NCBI GenBank assembly: GCA_028693775.1
Contig: JAQUUS010000029.1
Location: 1-11,082, forward strand
Direction: 5' to 3'
Source: Alphaproteobacteria bacterium
GTDB taxonomy: Bacteria > Pseudomonadota > Alphaproteobacteria > UBA9219
Length of the DNA: 11,082 nt
A model generated the notes under the pieces. That model was not told the origin of the DNA, made no database searches, and worked only from the letters and a program-made list of their open reading frames with translations. Position numbers and translations under genes: made by a program. Below are positions 1-6,536 of this stretch, in pieces. Numbering within the stretch: the first letter of the stretch is position 1; each line of letters begins with the position of its first letter.

Positions 1-75
1 CCGACACGAACCAAAATCCCCCTCCCCTTGCGGGAGGGTTAGGGGCGGGGTAAAGCGGCTCCGCCCGCCCAACGC
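1..75. repeat. Intergenic GC-rich palindromic repeat, copy 1
   Basis: This copy matches positions 143-218 with one single-base gap in the G run (near 37-38) and one substitution (G at 67 versus T in the other copy). It may begin before the window edge. It carries a pyrimidine-rich arm (about 19-27) that pairs with the GGGAGGG arm after a short TTGC loop, and a second small GCGG/CCGC-type palindrome near the right end. The layout is that of a dispersed REP-like intergenic element. No coding function is visible. Confidence 0.85.
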
Positions 76-142
76 ATGAATTCTCAAACGCCTCACACCG
101 CGCCCAAGCAACCGCAAAACACGCCCGAAACAAGAAGCCGCC

Positions 143-218
143 CCGACACGAACCAAAATCCCCCTCCCCTTGCGGGAGGGGTTAGGGGCGGGGTAAAGCG
201 GCTCCGCCCTCCCAACGC
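143..218. repeat. Intergenic GC-rich palindromic repeat, copy 2
   Basis: This is the second copy of the 75-76 bp repeat in direct orientation, starting 142 bp after copy 1 and ending 16 bp from the yidC stop codon. The core CCCCTCCC-CTTGC-GGGAGGGG forms a perfect 8-bp stem with a 5-nt loop. Placed just after yidC it could stall RNA polymerase or protect the mRNA 3' end, but no T run follows the stem, so I do not call it an intrinsic terminator. The 67 bp between the copies (76-142) hold nothing I recognise. Confidence 0.9.
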
Positions 219-234
219 CCCGATCTCAAACTCC

Positions 235-2016
235 CTAAGCTGCAGCGCGGCGCTTGGCGTCCTTCCGCATACTATACCACTGCTGCAGAATGCCGAGCAG
301 ATTGCTCCAGGTCCAGTAGATGACAAGCCCGGCGGGCATACTTGAAAGCAGATAGGTGAAGAAAATCGGCATAAAGGTCATCATGCGCGCCTGCGACCTG
401 TCTGGCGGCTGGGGCGACATCTTCTGCTGCAAGATCATGCTGATGCCCATAAGGAACGGCCAGGCGCCGATATGCAGGGCGGGCGGAAGGTAAAGAGTAA
501 AGAGCCCCAGATTGACGGAAATCTGCTCGACCACCGACCACGGAGCGAGCCCGAACAGATTGAACCACGACGTAGGATCGGGAACGGACATATCGCGAAT
601 CCACCCGAAGAACGGCGCGCCGCGCATTTCGATATTGACGTTGAGCACCTTATAGAGGGCGAAGAAAATGGGGATCTGAACGAGCATAGGCATACATCCC
701 GACATGGGATTGACCTTCTCGCGCTTGTAGAGCTCCATCATCTCCTGGCTTTGCTTGACCTTGTCGTCGGCATAGCGTTCCTGAATGCGCTTCATCTCGG
801 GCTGAATGGCCTTCATGCGCGACATGGAATGATAGGACTTCTGCGAAAAATAAAAGGTCCCAAGCTTGAGCAGAACGGTAAAGAGCAGAATGGCGATTCC
901 CATATGGCCGACCATATGCTCGATAGCGGTGAGCAAATAAAGGAAGGGCCGTGTCAGGAAATAGAACCACCCGAAATCGATGGCGCGGTCGAAATGAGGA
1001 ATGGCATATTTGTCGGCATAGCGGTCAAGAAGGCTGACGCGCTTGGCGCCCGCAAAGAAGTGCATAACGCGTTCGACGCTGCCGCCTGCCGGAACGGTTA
1101 CGGGCGCGCCGCGAAAATCGGATTGGAAAAAGCCCTTTTCCGGCTCCTTCGCCCCCGCCCTGTTATAAGCAAATTCGCCGACGAGCTTTTCGGTCTGCGG
1201 GGGAATCATCGCAACGAGCCAATACTTGTCGGTCATGCCGAGCCAACCGCCGACGCTCGGAAGAGATTTTTTCTCGCTGTCGATCAACTTTGTGTATTTG
1301 AATTCCTCCAAAGTCCCGCCCAAAACGCCGAGTCCGCCTTCGTGAACGACAGAAGAGCGCCCCTCTTGAACGGGCATCCCCCTGCGCGCGACAATCCCGA
1401 ACGGATAGAACGTCACAGGCGCCGCCGCCTTGTTGACGATGCGATCGGTAATGGTAAACATGGCCTTGTCGTCGACGGCAACGGTGCGTTCGAAAACCTG
1501 CCCCTGCTGGTTGTTCCAGAACAGGCGAACGGAATGGTCCGGAGTCAAAGCCTTTCCGTCGGATTTCCAAAGCGTATCGGCGGAAGGAACGGCAATCGAA
1601 ATTGAATCGGCCAGCCAGTTGAATTCGGCATAATAAGAGGGATGAGGCTCATCCGAGCCCGAAGGCGAAAGAAGAACGATGCGGGGCGACTTCTGGTTCT
1701 GCTTCTCGAGATAGTTCATAAGGGTCAAATCGTCGAAACGAGCGCCCTTGAGATTGATGGAGCCGGAAAGTTCGGGCGTATCGATGCGAACTCTCGAAGC
1801 CGCCTCTTTCGAGACAATCTCGTTTCTATCGCGAAGCGCCTGAACTGCGGGTTTGGCCACAACGGGAGCCTGCCCGCCCTTGGGGGTCACCTGCTGCGTC
1901 ACCTGCCGGGTATGAACCGAAGCCTGCTGAGGCTTGACGTAAAAGTATTGAAACCCAACCAAAATCGCAAAAGACAGCACGATGGCGAGAAAAACGTTAT
2001 TGTCGTTTTTGTTCAT
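235..2016 (-). CDS. yidC: Membrane protein insertase YidC
   Basis: YidC (Oxa1/Alb3 family) inserts and folds inner-membrane proteins, alone or with SecYEG. The 593-residue product has the layout of Gram-negative YidC: an N-terminal membrane anchor (about 8-26), a large periplasmic beta-rich domain (about 60-340), then the conserved 60-kDa insertase core with membrane segments near 355-390, 440-460, 500-530 and 545-575. Visible family motifs are NPMSGCMPMLVQIPIFFALY (436-455) and the stretch around SMSRMKAIQPEM (397-408). The TM2 position where E. coli has Arg366 appears to be Lys384 here, a common alternative. The stop is TAG. The ATG start directly precedes the hydrophobic anchor, with a weak GAGAG-type ribosome site. 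The C-terminal tail is short and basic. It is divergent from yidD; rnpA and rpmH, often nearby in other bacteria, are not seen. Confidence 0.98.
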   Translation of the reverse strand: MNKNDNNVFLAIVLSFAILVGFQYFYVKPQQASVHTRQVTQQVTPKGGQAPVVAKPAVQALRDRNEIVSKEAASRVRIDTPELSGSINLKGARFDDLTLMNYLEKQNQKSPRIVLLSPSGSDEPHPSYYAEFNWLADSISIAVPSADTLWKSDGKALTPDHSVRLFWNNQQGQVFERTVAVDDKAMFTITDRIVNKAAAPVTFYPFGIVARRGMPVQEGRSSVVHEGGLGVLGGTLEEFKYTKLIDSEKKSLPSVGGWLGMTDKYWLVAMIPPQTEKLVGEFAYNRAGAKEPEKGFFQSDFRGAPVTVPAGGSVERVMHFFAGAKRVSLLDRYADKYAIPHFDRAIDFGWFYFLTRPFLYLLTAIEHMVGHMGIAILLFTVLLKLGTFYFSQKSYHSMSRMKAIQPEMKRIQERYADDKVKQSQEMMELYKREKVNPMSGCMPMLVQIPIFFALYKVLNVNIEMRGAPFFGWIRDMSVPDPTSWFNLFGLAPWSVVEQISVNLGLFTLYLPPALHIGAWPFLMGISMILQQKMSPQPPDRSQARMMTFMPIFFTYLLSSMPAGLVIYWTWSNLLGILQQWYSMRKDAKRRAAA

Positions 2017-2035
2017 CTAACAGCACTCTCAACTC

Positions 2036-2057
2036 AAAAAGTTGGCGCAAAGCCAAC
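2036..2057 (-). terminator. Intrinsic-terminator-like hairpin just before the yidC ribosome site
   Basis: Read on the minus strand, a perfect 6-bp stem GTTGGC/GCCAAC with loop TTTGC is followed at once by five T (2040-2036). Only 19 bases separate this T run from the yidC ATG, so RNA reading into yidC must pass through it. This fits an attenuator in the yidC leader or the 3' end of a short RNA transcribed ahead of yidC. The stem is short, so termination may be partial. Confidence 0.5.
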
Positions 2058-2094
2058 GGGTTGTGATAAACCGGGTTCCAAGGAGTCCCTCGCT

Positions 2095-2115
2095 CCGGCG
2101 ACGCTCGAACGCCGG
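2095..2115. other. Perfect inverted repeat in the yidD/yidC divergent gap
   Basis: CCGGCG (2095-2100) and CGCCGG (2110-2115) form a perfect 6-bp stem with a 9-nt loop. It lies between the two terminator-like hairpins at 2036-2057 and 2118-2139, so transcripts of this gap would fold into three successive hairpins. I tested it as a tRNA T arm: the loop length and closing pair do not fit. Confidence 0.55.
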
Positions 2116-2117
2116 GG

Positions 2118-2139
2118 AAAAAGCGGCATTGCAAGCCGC
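2118..2139 (-). terminator. Intrinsic-terminator-like hairpin, distal part of the yidC leader
   Basis: On the minus strand GCGGC (2139-2135) pairs with GCCGC (2127-2123) around a 7-nt loop, followed directly by five T (2122-2118). No minus-strand gene lies upstream that would need a terminator here, because the next gene rightward, yidD, runs on the plus strand. It is therefore a candidate attenuator or the end of a short leader RNA. Confidence 0.45.
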
Positions 2140-2186
2140 ATCGGACGAGTTCAGTAACAGGTATTTGAGCCGGGGAAAAGCCATAA

Positions 2187-2423
2187 ATGGCAACATCCAG
2201 CCCTCTCGCCCTGTTTTTAAGGGCCCTGATATGGATCTACCGGCATAGCCTGTCGGCATTCATGGGACGGCAATGCCGTTTTTTACCAACATGTTCGGCC
2301 TATGCGGACGAGGCCATCCGGGTCCACGGAGCGATCAGGGGAGGATGGCTTGCCCTCAAACGGATAAGCCGCTGCCACCCGTGGGGCGGGCACGGCTACG
2401 ACCCGGTTCCGCCGAAAGATTAA
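2187..2423 (+). CDS. yidD: Membrane protein insertion efficiency factor YidD
   Basis: YidD is a small membrane-associated protein that aids insertion of inner-membrane proteins by YidC and Sec. The 78-residue product shows the family hallmarks: an amphipathic hydrophobic N-terminus (about 7-25), the GRQCRFLPTCSAYA block (27-40), HGAIRGGW (47-54) and the final RCHPWGGHGYDPVP (62-75). Cys30, Cys36 and Cys63 are the conserved cysteines. The length is normal for the family. The ATG follows a GGGGA element about 10 bases upstream. It is transcribed divergently from yidC, with start codons 170 bp apart, and its stop lies 4 bp from the end of the convergent lipoprotein gene. A possible second start inside the gene is less likely because the hydrophobic N-terminus would be lost. 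Confidence 0.96.
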   Translation: MATSSPLALFLRALIWIYRHSLSAFMGRQCRFLPTCSAYADEAIRVHGAIRGGWLALKRISRCHPWGGHGYDPVPPKD

Positions 2424-2427
2424 CGGC

Positions 2428-2970
2428 CTACCTTTTAAGAAATCCGACCAAAACCCTGTAGTCGGGCCCGGCGCGCAACTGCGCGGGAGACAATGGAATA
2501 AAAACGTGCAGCGGCTCAGTCAGCTCGGTCACGGAAGTGTCGTCCGAGAACTCGAAATGAGCAGTCACGACCTCCCTGCTCAAAACCTTGTCCGAAGGAT
2601 CGACGACGGCAATAAAGTAAGGCGCGCCGACTTTGTCTCCGCCCAGCCGGGGGCCTTTCTGGGCCAGAGCGCGAAGTTCGAAAGCGATGTCGATGCCCGT
2701 AAGATCGTCGGTATCGTTGCGATAGGCGCAATCGCCCTAAAGCGTCTTGAGCTTGGCCTTAAAGACCAACTCACCGGCATGAGGCCCCGAACCGCCATAA
2801 TCGAAAGTTTCCTGAGCCTGCCGCAAGATCGCGACCTGGGGGCAAATCAGATTTGCGGTCGAAACCTCGGTTTCCTCGGGCGCGGGCGGCTCCGGAGGAA
2901 CGCCGGGCTTGCCGTCGCTCGAACAAGCGCCCAAGGCCAAAAGAAGAAAAAGACTTCCGATTTTTCTCAT
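2428..2970 (-). pseudogene. Small lipoprotein gene with one in-frame amber codon
   Basis: The frame starts with ATG at 2970 and would encode 180 residues ending at TAG (2428-2430), but TAG also occupies codon 78 (2737-2739). The N-terminus is a lipoprotein signal: a basic start, a hydrophobic core and the lipobox LGAC with Cys16, followed by a Pro/Glu-rich linker. Downstream of the amber codon, 102 codons stay open and read as sensible protein, including GDCAYRND, GAPYFIAVVDPSDKVLSREV and DYRVLVGF. From memory this resembles a small alphaproteobacterial envelope lipoprotein family of unknown function. The ATG overlaps the argD stop (ATGA) and has a GGGAG ribosome site 7 bases upstream, so it is translationally coupled. 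As written, translation would give a 77-residue stub. A nonsense mutation, a base error or readthrough could each explain it. Confidence 0.85.
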
Positions 2971-4151
2971 GCAACGGCTCCCAGTTTCTTCGCGGCGCGG
3001 TCGATAGCCTCGGCCGCCTCGTCGAGTTGTTCATCGGTCACGACCAGCGGCGGCAGGAAACGCACAACGTTTTCGCCCGCCTCGATGGCCAGAAGTTTTT
3101 CGTCGCGCAGCGCGGCCGAAACCGAGCCGTTCGGCGGCACGCACACAAGGCCGCGCATGAGCCCCCGGCCCCGGGCCGACGAGAAAACCTTCGGATGCGC
3201 CTTCACCAGATCCTCAAGCCGCTTGCCCCAAACGTCGCCCTTGCGGCGAACCTCTTCGAGAAATCCCGGCGTGGTCATGATATCGAGAACGGCATTGCCG
3301 ACTTCCGTCGCCAGCGGATTGCCGCCGTAAGTCGAACCGTGCGTGCCCTTGGTCATCCCCTGCGCGGCCTTTGCCGTGGCAAGGCAGGCGCCGATGGGAA
3401 AACCGTTTCCGAGCGCCTTGGCGATGCACATGATATCGGGAACGACGCCGTCCCATTCATGCGCGAACAGCTTGCCCGACCGTCCCATGCCGCACTGAAC
3501 TTCGTCGAACATAAGCAGCATGCCCTTTTCGTCGCAAAGCTCCCTGATCTGGCGCAAGAAACCCGCAGGCGGAACCTTAAATCCGCCTTCTCCCACGATA
3601 GGCTCAATAGCAATGCCCGCCGTCTCATCGGTCACAACGGCGCGAACGGACTCGATATCGCCGAACTCCGCCAGATCGAACCCGTCAATAAGCGGCCCGA
3701 ACCCGCCGACCATCTTGTCGGACTTCGAGGCGGCAATGGCGGTCATCGTGCGCCCGTGGAAATTGCCCTTGAACGTCACGACGCGATACCGCTCCGGCTT
3801 GCCCGTGGCCGAAAAATACTTGCGCATCGTCTTGATGCCGCATTCCCAAGCCTCAACGCCCGAATTCTGAAAGAAAACGGTATCGGCGAATGTCAAATCG
3901 ACAAGGCGCTGGGCGAGCCTCTCGCCGCTGTGCGTCTTGAACAGATTGGAAACCGTCCAAAGCGCCTCGGCCTGTTTCTTGAGGGCCTCGACAACGTGCG
4001 GATGGCAATGCCCGAGGCTGACCACGCCGACGCCGACCAGAAAATCGAGATAGCGGTTTCCCTTGTCGTCAAAAACATAAGCCCCCTCGCCGCGCTCCAT
4101 ATGAAGATCGACGCGATTGTAAACAGGCATCAAAACCGGAAAATAAGACAT
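2967..4151 (-). CDS. argD: Acetylornithine aminotransferase (ArgD)
   Basis: This is a PLP-dependent class III aminotransferase that makes N-acetylornithine from N-acetylglutamate semialdehyde in arginine synthesis. Many ArgD enzymes also serve lysine synthesis (succinyl-diaminopimelate). The 394-residue length fits the family. Visible features: NSGVEA (96-101), the Phe-His-Gly-Arg segment near 131-134, the cofactor-binding FDEVQCGMGRSG (215-226, with Asp216), the Schiff-base lysine Lys245 in IAKALGNGFPIGA, and STYGGNPLA (273-281). A longer upstream frame is open, but the ATG at 4151 begins the family-typical N-terminus MSYFPVLMPVYNRVDL and has a GAGG ribosome site at good spacing. It follows the permease gene by 11 bp and its TGA overlaps the lipoprotein ATG, so it sits in one operon with argF. 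Confidence 0.96.
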   Translation of the reverse strand: MSYFPVLMPVYNRVDLHMERGEGAYVFDDKGNRYLDFLVGVGVVSLGHCHPHVVEALKKQAEALWTVSNLFKTHSGERLAQRLVDLTFADTVFFQNSGVEAWECGIKTMRKYFSATGKPERYRVVTFKGNFHGRTMTAIAASKSDKMVGGFGPLIDGFDLAEFGDIESVRAVVTDETAGIAIEPIVGEGGFKVPPAGFLRQIRELCDEKGMLLMFDEVQCGMGRSGKLFAHEWDGVVPDIMCIAKALGNGFPIGACLATAKAAQGMTKGTHGSTYGGNPLATEVGNAVLDIMTTPGFLEEVRRKGDVWGKRLEDLVKAHPKVFSSARGRGLMRGLVCVPPNGSVSAALRDEKLLAIEAGENVVRFLPPLVVTDEQLDEAAEAIDRAAKKLGAVA

Positions 4152-4162
4152 TCTGACCTCAC

Positions 4163-4966
4163 TTAAGCCTTTAATTTGTATCCCTTGTCGAACAGACAAT
4201 AGGCCGCGCCCAAAAGACCGAGATCGACCGCGAGCGCGAAAGCGATAGCGATCTCCATAGCCATATCGCCCTGCCCGGTAAACCCGTAACGGAATCCGTC
4301 GGTAATATAAAACAGCGGATTGACATAGCACAAGAAGCGCCATTTCTCGGGAAGGCTGTCAATCGTATAGAACGCGCCGGAAAGAAAAGTGGCGGGCGTA
4401 ACGATAAAGGTCTGAATGGTCACAACATGATCGAACTTGTCGGCCCAGATACCCGTGATGAGCCCGAGCAACGAAAGCATGGCCGACCCGGCGGCTGCAA
4501 AATAAAGAATATAGAAAACGTCATAAAATTTCAGATCGACAAAGAACGAAAAGCAGCCGATCAAAAGAGTCCCTGTCAAAAGGCCGCGCACGATGCCGCT
4601 GACGGAATAGCCGACGGCGAGTTCGAACGCCGAAAGCGGGGTCATGAGAATATCGACGATATTGCCCTGAAGCTTCGAAAGAACGAGCGAAGCCGAGGTA
4701 TCCATAAACGCGTTCTGAGCCATGGTGATAAGTATGAGCCCCGGCACAAGAAACTGCGTAAATTCCTCTGCGGTGCCGCCCGGCTGTCGCGCGCCGAACA
4801 CAAAAACGGAGTAAAACAGAAGGGTCGAAACAATAGGCGCAACAAGGGTTTGCACATAGATCTTCAAGAAACGCTCGATTTCTTTCTGGATCAAGGTGCC
4901 CAAACCCAGCCAGTTGACAGGACCGAGCTTGCGAGGCTGCAAAACGGGAACGGACGATACGGACAT
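4163..4966 (-). CDS. ABC-2 type transporter permease (YadH/NodJ-like)
   Basis: This is an integral-membrane permease of the ABC-2 exporter family, which pairs with a separate ATPase to export drugs, lipids or polysaccharides; the substrate here is unknown. The 267-residue protein has about six membrane segments (roughly 40-58, 72-90, 112-140, 150-172, 183-200, 237-258). The family signature is clear around TPATFLSGAFYTIDSLPEKW (190-209) and YVNPLFYITDGFRYGFTG (214-231). I chose the ATG at 4966 over the GTG at 4975 because AAGG lies 8 bases before the ATG and overlaps the GTG. It is 15 bp after argF and 11 bp before argD, so it is co-transcribed with arginine genes. No ABC ATPase gene is in the window, so the partner must be encoded elsewhere. 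Confidence 0.92.
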   Translation of the reverse strand: MSVSSVPVLQPRKLGPVNWLGLGTLIQKEIERFLKIYVQTLVAPIVSTLLFYSVFVFGARQPGGTAEEFTQFLVPGLILITMAQNAFMDTSASLVLSKLQGNIVDILMTPLSAFELAVGYSVSGIVRGLLTGTLLIGCFSFFVDLKFYDVFYILYFAAAGSAMLSLLGLITGIWADKFDHVVTIQTFIVTPATFLSGAFYTIDSLPEKWRFLCYVNPLFYITDGFRYGFTGQGDMAMEIAIAFALAVDLGLLGAAYCLFDKGYKLKA

Positions 4967-4981
4967 AAAAAACACCTTAGC

Positions 4982-5917
4982 CTATTTTTGGGTCGGATCA
5001 ACGCCCATGCACCAGCAAATGATCGCCTTGTGGGCATGCAGGCGGTTTTCGGCCTCGTCCCACGCGGCGGACTGCGGACCGTCCAGAACGGCATCGGTCA
5101 CCTCCTCGCCGCGGTGCGCAGGCAGGCAATGCATGAAAATGGCGGCCTTCGACGCGCGCTTCATCAAAAACTCATCGACGCGGAAAGGCGTCAAAAGCTG
5201 TTCGCGCACCCCGGCGTCGCTGTTGTGCATCGAAACCCAGCAATCCGTCAGAACGATATCCGCGCCGTCCACGGCGTCAAGGTCGCGCGTCACGCCGATC
5301 TTCGCGCCCCCGCGCTGCATATCGGCCAAAAGCCGTGCGGGCGGCGAAAACTGCGGCGGGCACACGATATCGAGCGAAAACCCGAGCATGGGAGAGGCAT
5401 GCATCCAGCTCATCAGAACATTGTTATCGCCGTCGCCGAGCCAAACGGCCCTTTTGCCCGCCAGATCGCCGAGGCGCTCTTCGGCGGTCATCAAATCGGC
5501 GATCACCTGCCCCGGATGCGAAGCGTCGGTCAACCCGTTGATAACGGGAATCGACGCGCCCTGAGCCAGTTCATGAAGCTTGTGAGGCGCAAAGGTACGG
5601 ATCATGGCGATATCGACGTAGCGCGACAAAACGCGCCCGGTATCGGCAATGGTTTCGCCTCGCCCGAGCTGGATTTCCGCGCCCGTGAGGGTCGTCACAA
5701 AGCCGCCCAGCTGACGCATGCCGACCTCGAACGACACGCGCGTGCGCGTCGAAGGCTTTTCAAAAATCAGCGCGAGGGTCTTGCCGGTCATGGGCTGATA
5801 AGCCAGCGGATCTTTCTTGAGCCTGTGCGCCAGCGCGATGATCTTCTTCACCTCCCCGGCGCCGACCGCGTCGAGATCCAGAAAGTCCCTGCCGTTGTTG
5901 TTCCGTGCATTCGTCAT
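4982..5917 (-). CDS. argF: Ornithine carbamoyltransferase (ArgF)
   Basis: This enzyme joins carbamoyl phosphate and ornithine to form citrulline in arginine synthesis, acting as a cytoplasmic trimer. The 311-residue length is typical. Motifs: carbamoyl-phosphate site STRTR (56-60), HPGQ (134-137, where many relatives have HPCQ and E. coli HPTQ), ornithine-side DCWVSM (225-230, usually followed by Gly but by His here), and HCLPAHRGEEV (263-273) with the catalytic-loop cysteine. These point to ornithine rather than aspartate transcarbamylase. The ATG overlaps the TGA of the upstream gamma carbonic anhydrase-like gene (ATGA at 5917-5914), so translation is probably coupled. The stop is TAG. The permease and argD follow closely. 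Confidence 0.96.
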   Translation of the reverse strand: MTNARNNNGRDFLDLDAVGAGEVKKIIALAHRLKKDPLAYQPMTGKTLALIFEKPSTRTRVSFEVGMRQLGGFVTTLTGAEIQLGRGETIADTGRVLSRYVDIAMIRTFAPHKLHELAQGASIPVINGLTDASHPGQVIADLMTAEERLGDLAGKRAVWLGDGDNNVLMSWMHASPMLGFSLDIVCPPQFSPPARLLADMQRGGAKIGVTRDLDAVDGADIVLTDCWVSMHNSDAGVREQLLTPFRVDEFLMKRASKAAIFMHCLPAHRGEEVTDAVLDGPQSAAWDEAENRLHAHKAIICWCMGVDPTQK

Positions 5918-6495
5918 GACGCACCGCCTTTCCTGTATTCCTGCGCGAGGCGCACATACTGCCCCGCGCGCGATCTGAATTCAGCCGACTCGGCCTCCGA
6001 AACGCTACGCGAAAACGCCGCCGGACGCCCCATCCAAATCTCGCCCGCACGCGCCGCCTTGCCCGGAGGCAAAACGGACCCCGCAGCCAAAACGGCGTTC
6101 GCCTCAATCGTCGCGCCGTCCATAACCACCGAGGCCATGCCGACGAACGCGCCGCTTTCGACCGTACAGGCATGAAGCAAAGCCATATGCCCGACAGTCA
6201 CATCGTCGCCGATCAGGGTCGGAAAACCCTCGGCCGGAACGTCGCCCTGAGCGAGAGCGGCCTGCTTGTCCAAAGACACATGAATCACGGCGCCGTCCTG
6301 AACGTTGGTTCTCGCGCCGATGCGAATTTTGTTCATGTCGGCGCGAACGACGCAGCCGAACCAAACGGAGCTTTCGGCGCCAATCTCGACGTCGCCGACA
6401 ATGACGGCTCCGGGCGCAATGAACGCCGACGGATGAATGCGCGGAAAAACGCCGCGATAAGGAAGAATGACAGGATGGGACATACGCCGAACCAT
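5914..6495 (-). CDS. Gamma carbonic anhydrase-like hexapeptide-repeat protein
   Basis: The 193-residue product is a left-handed beta-helix protein of the gamma carbonic anhydrase/YrdA/CaiE group, active as a trimer with a metal between subunits. Hexapeptide turns run from about 20 to 145. The three metal-ligand histidines of the family are present: His72 in VIHVS, and His103 and His108 in VGHMALLHAC. The RAD segment (51-53) and NVQDGAVIH (64-72) are also typical. Many members show weak or no carbonic anhydrase activity, so the reaction is uncertain. The first ATG (6495) has AAGG about 11 bases upstream; ATG at 6483 is an alternative start. Its stop overlaps argF. A link of CO2/bicarbonate supply to carbamoyl phosphate use is only my inference. 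Confidence 0.93.
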   Translation of the reverse strand: MVRRMSHPVILPYRGVFPRIHPSAFIAPGAVIVGDVEIGAESSVWFGCVVRADMNKIRIGARTNVQDGAVIHVSLDKQAALAQGDVPAEGFPTLIGDDVTVGHMALLHACTVESGAFVGMASVVMDGATIEANAVLAAGSVLPPGKAARAGEIWMGRPAAFSRSVSEAESAEFRSRAGQYVRLAQEYRKGGAS

Positions 6496-6513
6496 AGCTC
6501 AAAAACGCCTTGC

Positions 6514-6533
6514 GGGAAACGTTTCGTTTTCCC
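6514..6533 (-). terminator. Weak terminator-like hairpin after gene A
   Basis: Immediately after the stop codon of gene A the minus strand reads GGGAAAACG, AAA, CGTTTCCC, a stem of about eight pairs with one bulged base. A run of five T follows only after about eight further bases (6505-6501). It may slow or partly end transcription before the carbonic anhydrase-like gene, which begins 41 bp from gene A, but the T run is too far away for a confident call. Confidence 0.3.
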
Positions 6534-6536
6534 CGG

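Noticed and set aside
1..218. CRISPR-like array from the two repeat copies
   Set aside because: There are only two copies, of 75-76 bp, with no further unit, leader or cas genes; it fits an intergenic palindromic repeat.
472..1605. Plus-strand open frame of 377 codons opposite yidC
   Set aside because: It is a mirror of yidC coding bias with no ribosome site or recognisable domain.
2041..2160. tRNA or other known small RNA in the yidD/yidC gap
   Set aside because: Hairpins and a GGTTC word are present, but no cloverleaf with proper arm lengths forms on either strand, and I see no SRP, 6S or tmRNA core motifs.
2029..2259. Minus-strand 76-codon frame across the yidD/yidC gap
   Set aside because: It overlaps the yidD start on the other strand, has no ribosome site and covers the three hairpins, so an RNA or regulatory reading is more likely.
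2737..2739. Genome-wide reassignment of TAG to an amino acid
   Set aside because: yidC, argF and the lipoprotein frame itself all end with TAG where the family proteins should end.
2853..4166. Plus-strand open frame of 437 codons opposite argD
   Set aside because: It lies opposite a clearly identified enzyme and its translation has no family features.
4152..4343. N-terminal extension of ArgD from an upstream start at 4343
   Set aside because: It would overlap the permease gene in another frame; the start at 4151 has a good ribosome site and matches the family N-terminus.
4427..6175. Plus-strand open frame of 582 codons opposite the permease, argF and carbonic anhydrase-like genes
   Set aside because: It is antisense to three recognised genes, spans their boundaries, and its protein is basic and low in recognisable motifs. 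Codon bias of the real genes keeps this frame open.
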